DNA of 33,338 nt from Prevotella sp. (GTDB taxonomy: Bacteria; Bacteroidota; Bacteroidia; Bacteroidales; Muribaculaceae): NCBI GenBank assembly GCA_023666665.1, contig JAMPBN010000012.1:1-33338 (forward strand), written 5' to 3'. Below are positions 1-8,163 of this stretch, in pieces; within the stretch, counting starts at the first letter, position 1, and each line of letters opens with the position of its first letter. The translations under genes were made by a program, and so were the position numbers. The notes below the pieces were generated by a model. It had not been told where the DNA came from. It saw nothing but the letters and a program-made list of their open reading frames with translations, and did not search any database.

Positions 1-9
1 GGAAATGCC

Positions 10-57
10 AACCCCGGAAGCAGTGTGTAGGGCACCGCCTCCGGGGTTTTCTTTTTT
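10..57 (+). terminator. Intrinsic terminator for a plus-strand gene left of the window
   Basis: Positions 10-18 pair with 40-48 (9 bp, core CCCCGGA/TCCGGGG), followed on the plus strand by a run of ten T broken once by C (47-57). The T-run is only on the plus side, so it serves a gene entering from the left, convergent with the gene at 56-1939. The TAA stop of that minus-strand gene (56-58) lies in the end of this T-run. Confidence 0.8.
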
Positions 58-1939
58 ACAGGGCGAGTTTGCGGGTGGCGATGGTGCCGGAGGGGAGGGT
101 TACTTGCAGCAGGTACACGCCGCGTGAAAGCTGCGCATCAGCAGCCATCTCCTGACCCGAGAGGGTGAAGAGGCGCACAGCGCGGGCGGCGGTTGTCACC
201 AGGATGCGGCGGTCGGAAGTAACTACGTAGCGCAGGGCATCGGGGCCTTCCTCAAGAGTGGCGGCGTTGATTCCCGCGTCGGCGAACGGCTTGGAGTCGC
301 CGGCGTTGAGCACGTAGTTGTCTCGCGGGTCTTCCTTATTTATACGGTGCAAGAAAGCTACCACGTGGCAGTTGGCCTTGTTCCAGTCGGCTGCATATGT
401 GGCGGCGGGATAGCTCACGGAGTAGTTGCCCTCTGCGTCGTAGCTGACCGGGTCGCCGAGCGCTTCGGTGCAGAAGTTGTGGCGAATCACGCCGTTGTGC
501 TGATACGTGTCGTAGAGGTCGGCGGGAGAGTCGGGGTTTAGTTCCGTGTCAACTCCGGTTTGCGGGTATTGGGTGCCTCGGGGAATGTGGTCTTCAATCA
601 GATATGTTGAGAGGTAGACCTTGCCGTCGGCGAGCTTTTCGCCGAGTTTGATGCGGCCGTCAACTTTCACGCTCCCGTCGGCATCAACTTTCACGTTAAC
701 CGATGCAATAGCCGGAATTTCGTTCGCTGCCGTGATATATTCGGTGTAGGGTTCAACGTCGGCGGTGCGTGCGCCAATCATCAGGCTGACTTGCCCGGGG
801 AGAATCGTGCGGTCGTAAGTTGCGTAGGGATTGCCCATACTGCCGAAAAACATATATTCCAGCTCTTTGTCAACGCGCTGGGTGAACGCGTCGTAACGGA
901 AACCACAGTGGTGCGTAACGAATACGTGGGGTTGGCCGAAAGTTTCGCGACCCTTGTCGAGAAAGTAGCTCATAAAGGGGCAGTTCACGCAGCTGAGGCT
1001 GGTATATTCCTCAATCAGCGGCACGCGGATGAAATTGTCGTAAGACACGTAGAGCCTGGTTGTTGACAGGTGTGCTGCCGGGGCTTCCTTGCCGTTGATT
1101 TCGGTTACGGTAGATGTCAGAGCCACGTCGAGTCCCTCTTCAGTGCCGGTGTAGATGTCGGTGGACACAAGCGCTGACTCGAATGCCGGAATGGCCTTGG
1201 GCAGGGTGATGGAGTAGCTGCGCGTGGGGTTGGAGGTGTTGACCGTTACCGACGAAATGGGCTCGTATGAGAAGTTGTGGATATAAAACGCGCCCTCAAA
1301 CGGTGCGTCGGGAGCCACGATGCGCGGAGCCTGCGAGGCGTGGGCAGCCGCTCCGGGGGCAGTGAAAGCCTTGCCCGAGGGATCGCTGACAATGGCTTGC
1401 ACCAGCAAGGTGCCGCGGTCGGTGGTTTCCTGCCATTCTTCGCGGTTTGCGCAGATGTAGTAGCCGCCGCTCACCGAGGCGTTCTTATATGACACTACGG
1501 GCAGCGACTGGTCGCCCATCAGCTCAAACACGCGGTAACCCACGTATATTGGCTCGCCGCCAAGGGTGTAAGGCTCGTCGAACATCACTTCGTTCCAACC
1601 TTCGGTGAAGTTCACGGTTTTGCGCACCGGTTCGGCTTCAAGCGAACCCTCATAGAGGTTGACCGTGGAGAAGCCTTTGAGTTTCTGCTTATAGTCCGTA
1701 CGCAGATAGCAGCGCACGCCGACTACCTGACAACCCTTGAGATTCTCGAGATAAGGAGTGGCAGTGGGGTCGAGCTTTATGGCACATTCTAGGTACATAT
1801 TTTTGCCTGAACCTTGGGCGGTGATTTCATTGATGCCGACTGTAAGGGGCGCGAAACCTACGTATCCGACGGTCTCGGCCGACGCTGCCGCCGACATCAG
1901 CAGCAGCGCCCCGAGGATGTTTTTTCTCAGCACTTTCAT
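56..1939 (-). CDS. Secreted Omp28-like protein with CxxC thioredoxin-like motif
   Basis: Exported protein of 627 residues. It starts with a signal peptide (about 1-21, ending ASA) and has an N-terminal beta-rich region (about 22-300). A segment resembling Omp28-family proteins follows: 'LIEEYTSLSCVNCP', with the CxxC cysteines at C317 and C320. This looks like the redox site of a thioredoxin-like fold. The last 60 or so residues form a T9SS-like sorting module (FTLSGQEM ... RGVYLLQV). The start ATG overlaps the stop of the upstream paralogue as ATGA, so translation is probably coupled. The family name comes from motif recognition; whether the CxxC is enzymatically active or only structural is unknown. 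The location is inferred to be the cell surface or secreted. Confidence 0.75.
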   Translation of the reverse strand: MKVLRKNILGALLLMSAAASAETVGYVGFAPLTVGINEITAQGSGKNMYLECAIKLDPTATPYLENLKGCQVVGVRCYLRTDYKQKLKGFSTVNLYEGSLEAEPVRKTVNFTEGWNEVMFDEPYTLGGEPIYVGYRVFELMGDQSLPVVSYKNASVSGGYYICANREEWQETTDRGTLLVQAIVSDPSGKAFTAPGAAAHASQAPRIVAPDAPFEGAFYIHNFSYEPISSVTVNTSNPTRSYSITLPKAIPAFESALVSTDIYTGTEEGLDVALTSTVTEINGKEAPAAHLSTTRLYVSYDNFIRVPLIEEYTSLSCVNCPFMSYFLDKGRETFGQPHVFVTHHCGFRYDAFTQRVDKELEYMFFGSMGNPYATYDRTILPGQVSLMIGARTADVEPYTEYITAANEIPAIASVNVKVDADGSVKVDGRIKLGEKLADGKVYLSTYLIEDHIPRGTQYPQTGVDTELNPDSPADLYDTYQHNGVIRHNFCTEALGDPVSYDAEGNYSVSYPAATYAADWNKANCHVVAFLHRINKEDPRDNYVLNAGDSKPFADAGINAATLEEGPDALRYVVTSDRRILVTTAARAVRLFTLSGQEMAADAQLSRGVYLLQVTLPSGTIATRKLAL

Positions 1940-3774
1940 TTAACCAGGACTTTGGAGGTTGAACGGCCGTTGGTTACCACATAGACTCCGGCGGGGAGCT
2001 TAGAGCCGGTGACTTCAACGCCCGAGAGGTTGTAGACGCGGGCAGCCTTGTCGGAGCCGGCGGCTGAAATCTCGTGGATTGACGAAAGGTCAAAATCCGT
2101 TTCGGCGCAGTTGATTACCTGTCGCGAAAGATAGGAGTTCTTTTCGCCGCGATGCAACACTGCAACCACGTGCATATCCTCCGGTTTCCATTCATCGGGG
2201 TCTATTTCGGCAACAAACTGATTGGAGTATGCGCCTTCAGCGTCGTCGAGCTCCGTGCCCCAAATCGGGGAGGGCTGCTGGCGGATTACGTTCTGGTGGT
2301 AATATACGCCGCCCCAGGCCTGCTCCTGGGCCTCGTCGGCCCAGTCTTGCGAGGTGCTGGCAACGTTGTTTTCAAGCAGATAAACCGTGAGGCAGAGCTT
2401 CTCGCCGGCGGGGAGCACGTCGGGCTCAATGAAGCCGTCAACGTCGATGTGAACCTGAGCGGTCGAGGAATCATAGCTGTTGGTCACGTTGATGGTGGCG
2501 AAAGTTGGAGTTGTCAGTGCCTCGTTAACGATATAAGAGGCGAAGGGCTGGAAAGGTATGGAGTAAGCCACCGACTTATTGCTGCCCACCAGGGTGCCGT
2601 TGACGGCCTGGATTGAGCGGTCGAGAGTCATGCAGGGAACCTGCACCTGATATTTGTCGCCGTTAGCAAGATCAAGGAGCAGCTGGGTGTCTTCGTCGTC
2701 GCGGGTCATGAACTGGTCGTTGGTGTGGTGGCAAACGATTGACATTTCATTCTCGTGGCCGGCATATGCAGCCATGATATGTTCCTCGTAGTAGGTAATG
2801 TTATAGTGCTCGCCCTCTGAACCGTAATATTCCAGTAAAGAGCGGCGGGTATATTTTTCGGCAGCATCTTTGGGTACGGCGATAACCGGGAGGATGTGAC
2901 TGTCGGGGAAGCCGTTTTCGTTACCGTTGACCTTGGTGATTTTAACGGTGAAGTCGCCCGAGGCCATAGTGGAAATGGGGGCGCTCACCTTTGCGTGGTT
3001 GTTCGCGGCAATCGGTGAACCCAAGGGCATATTGAAGCTTTGCGACTTGTCTCCGCACGTGTAAGTAAGTTCAACGCTCGAAATCGAGTTGGAGCCACGG
3101 TTTGAGATGGTAAATAATCCGGAGCCGGTATCGCCCTGAGTGAAAATTTCGGGGGCATAGATGTCGGTAATCTCGGCGCGGTCGTTCATGTCGGTACCCT
3201 CGGTGTCAACGATGGCAATAATCAGCAACGCATCCATATCGGGGTGTTGGCTGCCGTCGGCCCATGAATATTTGCCGTTTTCGAGGCGATCTTCATTCTT
3301 GGCCAGGAAGCAGGAATTGGGCGTATGACGGCCTAATACGGAGCAGCCGATGCAGTAGGTGTTTGCCTTGGTTGGAACGCTGTAGCCGATGATTACATTA
3401 TCGGGCTTTTCGGGTATGAAATAGGGAGAGTCGAACATTACGGTGTTCCAGCCAAATTCCAGAGTTGCGGATTTGGTAATGATGCTTTCGGCATTGAGAT
3501 CGCCAATGCGGATAAACGCCTCGGCATCGCCCTTGGCCGCGTAGTCTGCCCAACCGATGCGAAGGCCCGTGATTCTGCCCCCTGCGTAGATCGACATCAT
3601 ATCTGCCGGGAACATTGCTGCGGCATAGGCGTAGTCATCTTCTGCGGTAGCTACACCGGTGGCCGGGTAAACTTGGTCTTGCGAGGTGCTTACATAGCCT
3701 AAATCAATGGTTTCGGCTGAAACTGACAGTGCCGCCATTGCGGCAACAGACAAGCTGAGTAAAAGTTTTTTCAT
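1936..3774 (-). CDS. Secreted Omp28-like paralogue lacking the CxxC motif
   Basis: Exported protein of 612 residues with a signal peptide (about 1-20, ending VSA). It has the same order of regions as the gene just downstream: an N-terminal beta-rich part with 'GWNTVMFDSPYF' matching 'GWNEVMFDEPYT', a central 'LLEYYGSEGEHYN' where the neighbour has 'LIEEYTSLSCVNC', the shared 'VCHHTNDQF'/'VTHHCGFRY' block, and a C-terminal module ('YNLSGVEVTG ... AGVYVVTNGRS'). Both CxxC cysteines are missing, so any thiol-disulfide activity of this copy is lost. It is the first gene of a two-gene operon, with a promoter -7 box at 3808-3815 and an ATGA overlap with the second gene. It probably arose by tandem duplication, and the two products may act together. 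Confidence 0.7.
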   Translation of the reverse strand: MKKLLLSLSVAAMAALSVSAETIDLGYVSTSQDQVYPATGVATAEDDYAYAAAMFPADMMSIYAGGRITGLRIGWADYAAKGDAEAFIRIGDLNAESIITKSATLEFGWNTVMFDSPYFIPEKPDNVIIGYSVPTKANTYCIGCSVLGRHTPNSCFLAKNEDRLENGKYSWADGSQHPDMDALLIIAIVDTEGTDMNDRAEITDIYAPEIFTQGDTGSGLFTISNRGSNSISSVELTYTCGDKSQSFNMPLGSPIAANNHAKVSAPISTMASGDFTVKITKVNGNENGFPDSHILPVIAVPKDAAEKYTRRSLLEYYGSEGEHYNITYYEEHIMAAYAGHENEMSIVCHHTNDQFMTRDDEDTQLLLDLANGDKYQVQVPCMTLDRSIQAVNGTLVGSNKSVAYSIPFQPFASYIVNEALTTPTFATINVTNSYDSSTAQVHIDVDGFIEPDVLPAGEKLCLTVYLLENNVASTSQDWADEAQEQAWGGVYYHQNVIRQQPSPIWGTELDDAEGAYSNQFVAEIDPDEWKPEDMHVVAVLHRGEKNSYLSRQVINCAETDFDLSSIHEISAAGSDKAARVYNLSGVEVTGSKLPAGVYVVTNGRSTSKVLVK

Positions 3775-3807
3775 GTCTATGTGAGGAATTAGTTGTTCTT
3801 AACGCCA

Positions 3808-3815
3808 CAAAGTTA
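3808..3815 (-). promoter_or_regulatory. -7 box for the Omp28-like gene pair
   Basis: On the minus strand this reads TAACTTTG, a match to the Bacteroidetes -7 consensus TAnnTTTG, about 35 bp upstream of the start at 3774. No clear TTTG -33 element is present at the usual distance, so the upstream half is weak. It is back to back with the plus-strand promoter at 3833-3864. Confidence 0.65.
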
Positions 3816-3832
3816 ATGATTTTTTTGGATTT

Positions 3833-3864
3833 TTTGGAAAAATTGAAGAATGTTTTTAAATTTG
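3833..3864 (+). promoter_or_regulatory. Promoter of the Na/Pi cotransporter gene
   Basis: TTTG at 3833-3836, a 20-bp gap, then TAAATTTG at 3857-3864. This fits the Bacteroidetes sigma-ABfr pattern seen elsewhere in the window with 19-20 bp spacing. The start codon at 3886 leaves a leader of only about 15 nt, with no Shine-Dalgarno sequence. Confidence 0.75.
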
Positions 3865-3885
3865 CGGCTACAATAATTATCGTCT

Positions 3886-5703
3886 ATGAACTATAGTATT
3901 CTCGACTTGCTGTGTCTGCTGGGCGCAGTGTGCCTGTTTCTCTACGGCATGAAGGTGATGAGCGAGGGCCTGCAGAAGGTTGCGGGCGACCGTCTCCGCC
4001 ACATTCTCTCACTTATGACACGCAACCGCCTGACGGGTACTCTGACCGGTATTTTCATTACGGCGCTTATCCAATCATCGTCGGCCTCGACGGTTCTGGT
4101 GGTCAGCTTCGTTAATGCCGGACTGATGTCGCTCTCGCAAGCCATCTCGGTAGTGATGGGTGCAAACGTGGGCACCACGTTTACCGCATGGGTTATCGCC
4201 CTGTTTGGCTTCAAGGTCAACCTGTCGGCCTATATGCTGCCGCTCATTGCCGTGGCGGTGCCGCTGATGTTTACCTCCTCGAGCCGCAACAAGAGCCTGG
4301 GCGAATTCCTCATCGGCTTTGCCTTCCTCTTTATGAGCTTGGACCTCATCAGCGCCAACGTTCCCGACTTGCAGCAGAACCCCGAGATGTTTGAGTTCCT
4401 GAAGCGCTACACCAATCTCGGCTTCGGCTCGATATTGATATTTTGGGCAGTAGGTTGCGTCTTGACTATGGTGATACAGTCGTCGGCGGCAACGTTTGCC
4501 ATCACGCTGATAATGTGTGCCAAGGGGTGGATAACCTTTGACCTGGCCTGCGCGCTGATTCTCGGCGCAAACCTCGGCACGTGTATCACCCCGGTGCTCG
4601 CATCGCTCAGCGGCAACGTCGGGGCAAAGCGAACCGCCATGGCCCACTGTCTCTTCAACGTCCTGGGCCTGGTTTGGATGCTCCCGGTGTTCACACCGTT
4701 CGTGCATATGATTGAATGGCTGACCCAGGCCATTGGCCAGGGCGACCCGACGCAGCTATACGGCTACGTGTCGCACATCGCCGAGGCGCAGCCCGACGTA
4801 TACAACCACCTCTTTGACAACTCGCTGCCCACCACCCACCACGTCATCAAGCAGATTGCCGCAATGCAGGTCTCGGTGAGCTTCGGTATGTCGCTCTACC
4901 ACACCGTCTACAAGCTCATCAACCTCGGCATTATGATTTGGCTGACCAACGTCTACGTGAAGATAGTGGAATACATCGTGCCCTCCAAGAAGCAAGACGA
5001 AGAATTCTCGCTCAAATATATCGGCGGTTCGCGCATCAGCGCCTCCGAACTCAACATCGTGCAGGTGGAAAAAGAAGTTGCCGTATTTGCCCAGCGCATT
5101 GACCGCATGCTCGGTATGGACAAAGACCTACTGCATATGAATGCCAAAACCAAGGAGTTCAACGAACTATATTCACGCCTGGGTAAGTATGAAGACATCT
5201 CCGACCGCATGGAACGCGAAATTGCCGACTTCCTGAACCGCACCGCCCAGGGCCGCCTGAGCAATGACGGCAAGCGCCGCGTCACCGCGCTCTTTAACAT
5301 CAATTCGGAAATTGAATCTATCGGCGACAGCTGCAACAACTTCGGCCGCGTACTCTCGCGCAAGCAGGAAGTCAACGTGCACTTCAACGACGTGATTAAA
5401 GACAATATCGACGCGATGTTCGTGCTCGTCAGCGAGGCAATGAACGGTATGATCAATATGCTCGAAAACATTGAGAGCGTGCGCGAGGAGCAACTCCTTG
5501 CCGCCTATAACAAGGAACGCGAAATCAACAATCTCCGCAATCAGCTTCGCGCCAAAAACGTTGAAAACATCAACAACGGCCTCTATGACTATCAAGCCGG
5601 CATCTTCTATATGGATGCGGTTGCCGACCTTGAGAAAGTGGGTGACTTCATCATCAACGTTGTCGACACCATCCGCGACTCGATGACGAAGAAGCCGGTT
5701 TAG
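3886..5703 (+). CDS. Na+/phosphate cotransporter family protein with PhoU-like C-terminal domain
   Basis: Inner-membrane protein of 605 residues. The first 370 or so residues hold the two inverted Na/Pi cotransporter repeats, each with a QSS motif (residues 63-65 and 198-200) followed by a GAN-[VL]-GT motif (92-97 and 227-232). The remaining part (about 380-600) is helical, charged and PhoU-like. This architecture is standard for bacterial NptA/YjbB-type proteins, which move phosphate with sodium; direction and substrate cannot be read from sequence. It has its own promoter and a very short leader. The TAG stop sits in a 7-bp repeat block, and the protease gene starts 42 bp later, so read-through into the protease operon is possible. 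Confidence 0.9.
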   Translation: MNYSILDLLCLLGAVCLFLYGMKVMSEGLQKVAGDRLRHILSLMTRNRLTGTLTGIFITALIQSSSASTVLVVSFVNAGLMSLSQAISVVMGANVGTTFTAWVIALFGFKVNLSAYMLPLIAVAVPLMFTSSSRNKSLGEFLIGFAFLFMSLDLISANVPDLQQNPEMFEFLKRYTNLGFGSILIFWAVGCVLTMVIQSSAATFAITLIMCAKGWITFDLACALILGANLGTCITPVLASLSGNVGAKRTAMAHCLFNVLGLVWMLPVFTPFVHMIEWLTQAIGQGDPTQLYGYVSHIAEAQPDVYNHLFDNSLPTTHHVIKQIAAMQVSVSFGMSLYHTVYKLINLGIMIWLTNVYVKIVEYIVPSKKQDEEFSLKYIGGSRISASELNIVQVEKEVAVFAQRIDRMLGMDKDLLHMNAKTKEFNELYSRLGKYEDISDRMEREIADFLNRTAQGRLSNDGKRRVTALFNINSEIESIGDSCNNFGRVLSRKQEVNVHFNDVIKDNIDAMFVLVSEAMNGMINMLENIESVREEQLLAAYNKEREINNLRNQLRAKNVENINNGLYDYQAGIFYMDAVADLEKVGDFIINVVDTIRDSMTKKPV

Positions 5704-5723
5704 GCGTTGGGCGTTAGGCGTTA
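5703..5723 (+). repeat. 7-bp tandem repeat, unit GGCGTTA, at the cotransporter stop codon
   Basis: Three consecutive heptamers, the first differing from the other two only in its last base. The array begins at the last base of the TAG stop (5701-5703). The same unit occurs in sense orientation at the stop codon of the sialidase gene (27517-27544). Confidence 0.8.
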
Positions 5724-5745
5724 GAAGTCAGGTAAATTGTTTGTT

Positions 5746-8163
5746 ATGAAAAAACCAATCATATTACTTTTTGCGATTTTGGCCGATGTGACATTGTCGG
5801 CCGAAGTGCTCGCTCCCGCTCAGGCGCTGCAACGCGTGTGTGACTCAACCACAGCCGCAGGACCGCGCAAGGTTGCCAAGCGGGCAGTTGCCAATGCGTC
5901 GCCCGCCCGCGTGGTCGCGCAATATAATGCCGACCCCGAGCTGTATGTGTTTACTCCCGCCGGTGGCGGAGTGCTGCTGGTGAGCGCCGAAAGCGAGGCT
6001 CCCGCGCTGCTCGGCTACACGGAGTCAACCCTCGCCGACGGCAATATTCCCCCGGCAATGGAATATATGATGAACTGCTACGCCGAGGAAATCAATGCCC
6101 TGCGCGATGGCAACGTGATATATGGCGACAGTCGCGCCGACAATTCCGAAGATTTTGCCCCCATCGACATTGTTTGTCCCACGACCTGGGACCAAGGTGG
6201 GCCATACTACGATATGTGTCCCGAACGCACGGACGGTTTCAATCCCCACTTTGCAACCGGATGTGTAGCCACCGCGATTGCACAGGTGCTGTACACGCAT
6301 AAATATCCGGCCCGCTGTGTTGGCGGCGAGTATTCCTATCAGTGGACAAAGACCGACGTGCAGCCTGAAGAGACCAAGACCCTCTCGATTAACTTTGACG
6401 AGGTGGAACTCGACTGGGACAATATGCTCCACTCCTATCCCAACGGCGGCGCGGATGCCACTCAGCAGCAAAAAGATGCCGTGGCCACTCTGATGAAAGC
6501 TGTGGGCTATGCCTCGAATATGAACTACGGCCCCGGCGGTTCGGGAACGCACGGCTTTGTGCTGGCCGCCGGATTGGTCAAGTATTTTGACTTTGACATC
6601 ACCACGCGGGTATATCAGCGCCGATGGGTGCCGATGCCGCAGTGGAAAAAGATGATATATGACGAGCTGGCCGACGGTCACGCCGTGTATATGGATGCCC
6701 AGACGGGTCTGACGCTACCCTCGGCCCATGCGTTTATGATTGACGGCTATCAGGGCAACGGCTTTTTCCACGTGAACTGGGGCTGGGGCGGAATGAGCAA
6801 CGGCTACTTCCTGCTCACCACCATGGAACCCGGCGCACAGGGCATCGGCGGCGCAGCCGTTCCCTCGGGCTACTGCGCCCAGCAGGGGATTATCATCGGC
6901 CTGAAACACGGACGCACCGGCGATATTGAAGATGCCGAGCCGCAATTCTTCATCACCGACCAATTCAAGCCCAGCGCTGAAACAGCCAAGCTTGGCTCTA
7001 AAGTGAACTTTTCAGGCACGACATGCTACAACATCGGCGCGCTGGTTGATGCCAAGCGCGTGGCTCCCGGCGTGAAATTTACCCGCGAGGACGGCACGGT
7101 TTACTGGGCGCACGAAAACGTTGAAATCGACGTTCCCTCATCAATCAGCGGCGCTCTGTATGGCTTGAAACTTCCCACCGTGACCATACCCGCCGACCTG
7201 CCCGAGGGTAACTACACCATCAGCCCGGCAGTTTACAGCCACCGCCTGGAAAAGCACTTTGATATTGCCACGTGCGTTGGCCAGGGCGGCACATCAAAAG
7301 CCACGGTGAGTGGCGGCAACATCACCTTTGAAGCCATCAAAACGGCTACACTGAAACTTGAGGTGGATCCGCAGACTACTCCCAAACTGGTATATAACAA
7401 AGACAATTCGGTAAACTGCCGCATTACCAACACGAGCGACGTTGACTACGACGGATATATCTATACGCGGCTCGTAAAGCGCGGAGAAACGAAAGTGCGC
7501 GCCGACCTCAACCGCTTCCACGTCAACGTTGAGCCGGGCAAGACCGTTGAGGTTGCCGCAAAGTTGGTGCTTGACAACAACACCGTGGGCTCCGGCAACT
7601 ATGAGCTTCTTTTCCAGGATCAGAATCAGAAAGGCTTCATCTCCGACCCCATTCCGGTGAAAGTCAACGGCTATTTCAGCGCTGCGGAGCTGACTGCCGA
7701 GGGCATCGTGTGCGTATCAAACGCTCAGAATGATTTGCAGTTCGACGTATCGCTGACCGCCACCGAGGGTGACTTTGACAACTACCTCTATCTCAAAATC
7801 TGTGTAGGCAAGGATGAAGTCACTTCTATCAGACAGCCCAAGGCTCTCATTCCATATGAAACGACCGAAACGGTCAGATTTACCGGAAAATTTCCCGAGG
7901 GAGTCATTGGCAAGAAATACACCGTATTCATTTGCTACAAAAGACCCGACGGAATCAAGGAGGCCGTGGGCAACAAGCGCTACCTGACTTTTGAACTCTC
8001 GGAGCGGAATACCATTGACAGTGCCATTGACAGGGTTGACGCAGGGGTACCGGCCGGCTCACAGGCAGAATATTTCGACCTTTCGGGTCGCCGCGTGGAT
8101 AACCCTGTGAAGGGTGTTTATCTGATGCGCGTCGGCGGCCAAACCACAAAAGTAAAATTCTGA
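5746..8163 (+). CDS. Secreted C10 family cysteine protease (streptopain-like), copy 1
   Basis: Precursor of 805 residues. I chose ATG 5746 over the in-frame TTG at 5737 because the signal peptide begins there (MKKPIILLFAILADVTLSA). Next comes a streptopain propeptide/Spi-type inhibitor region (about 20-135, 'YVFTPAGGGVLLVSAES'). The C10 peptidase domain (about 140-385) has catalytic Cys173 in 'TGCVATAIAQV' and His328 in 'SAHAFMIDGY', followed by the 'NWGWGG' Trp segment. Residues 400-770 look like beta-sandwich domains, and a T9SS-like module ends the protein ('FDLSGRRVDNPVKGVYLMRV'). Active-site residues are intact. It is probably a surface or secreted endopeptidase held inactive by its propeptide. 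A second copy abuts it directly downstream. Confidence 0.9.
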   Translation: MKKPIILLFAILADVTLSAEVLAPAQALQRVCDSTTAAGPRKVAKRAVANASPARVVAQYNADPELYVFTPAGGGVLLVSAESEAPALLGYTESTLADGNIPPAMEYMMNCYAEEINALRDGNVIYGDSRADNSEDFAPIDIVCPTTWDQGGPYYDMCPERTDGFNPHFATGCVATAIAQVLYTHKYPARCVGGEYSYQWTKTDVQPEETKTLSINFDEVELDWDNMLHSYPNGGADATQQQKDAVATLMKAVGYASNMNYGPGGSGTHGFVLAAGLVKYFDFDITTRVYQRRWVPMPQWKKMIYDELADGHAVYMDAQTGLTLPSAHAFMIDGYQGNGFFHVNWGWGGMSNGYFLLTTMEPGAQGIGGAAVPSGYCAQQGIIIGLKHGRTGDIEDAEPQFFITDQFKPSAETAKLGSKVNFSGTTCYNIGALVDAKRVAPGVKFTREDGTVYWAHENVEIDVPSSISGALYGLKLPTVTIPADLPEGNYTISPAVYSHRLEKHFDIATCVGQGGTSKATVSGGNITFEAIKTATLKLEVDPQTTPKLVYNKDNSVNCRITNTSDVDYDGYIYTRLVKRGETKVRADLNRFHVNVEPGKTVEVAAKLVLDNNTVGSGNYELLFQDQNQKGFISDPIPVKVNGYFSAAELTAEGIVCVSNAQNDLQFDVSLTATEGDFDNYLYLKICVGKDEVTSIRQPKALIPYETTETVRFTGKFPEGVIGKKYTVFICYKRPDGIKEAVGNKRYLTFELSERNTIDSAIDRVDAGVPAGSQAEYFDLSGRRVDNPVKGVYLMRVGGQTTKVKF

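Noticed and set aside
4075-4707. Minus-strand frames of 100-210 codons inside the Na/Pi cotransporter gene
   Set aside because: Low-complexity His/Arg/Glu-rich shadow translations. The plus-strand protein has clear family motifs over the same bases.
5724-5745. Promoter for the protease operon between the heptamer block and the start codon
   Set aside because: The TAAATTGT segment misses the TAnnTTTG consensus and there is no TTTG at the right distance, so no promoter is called. Transcription may come from the cotransporter promoter.
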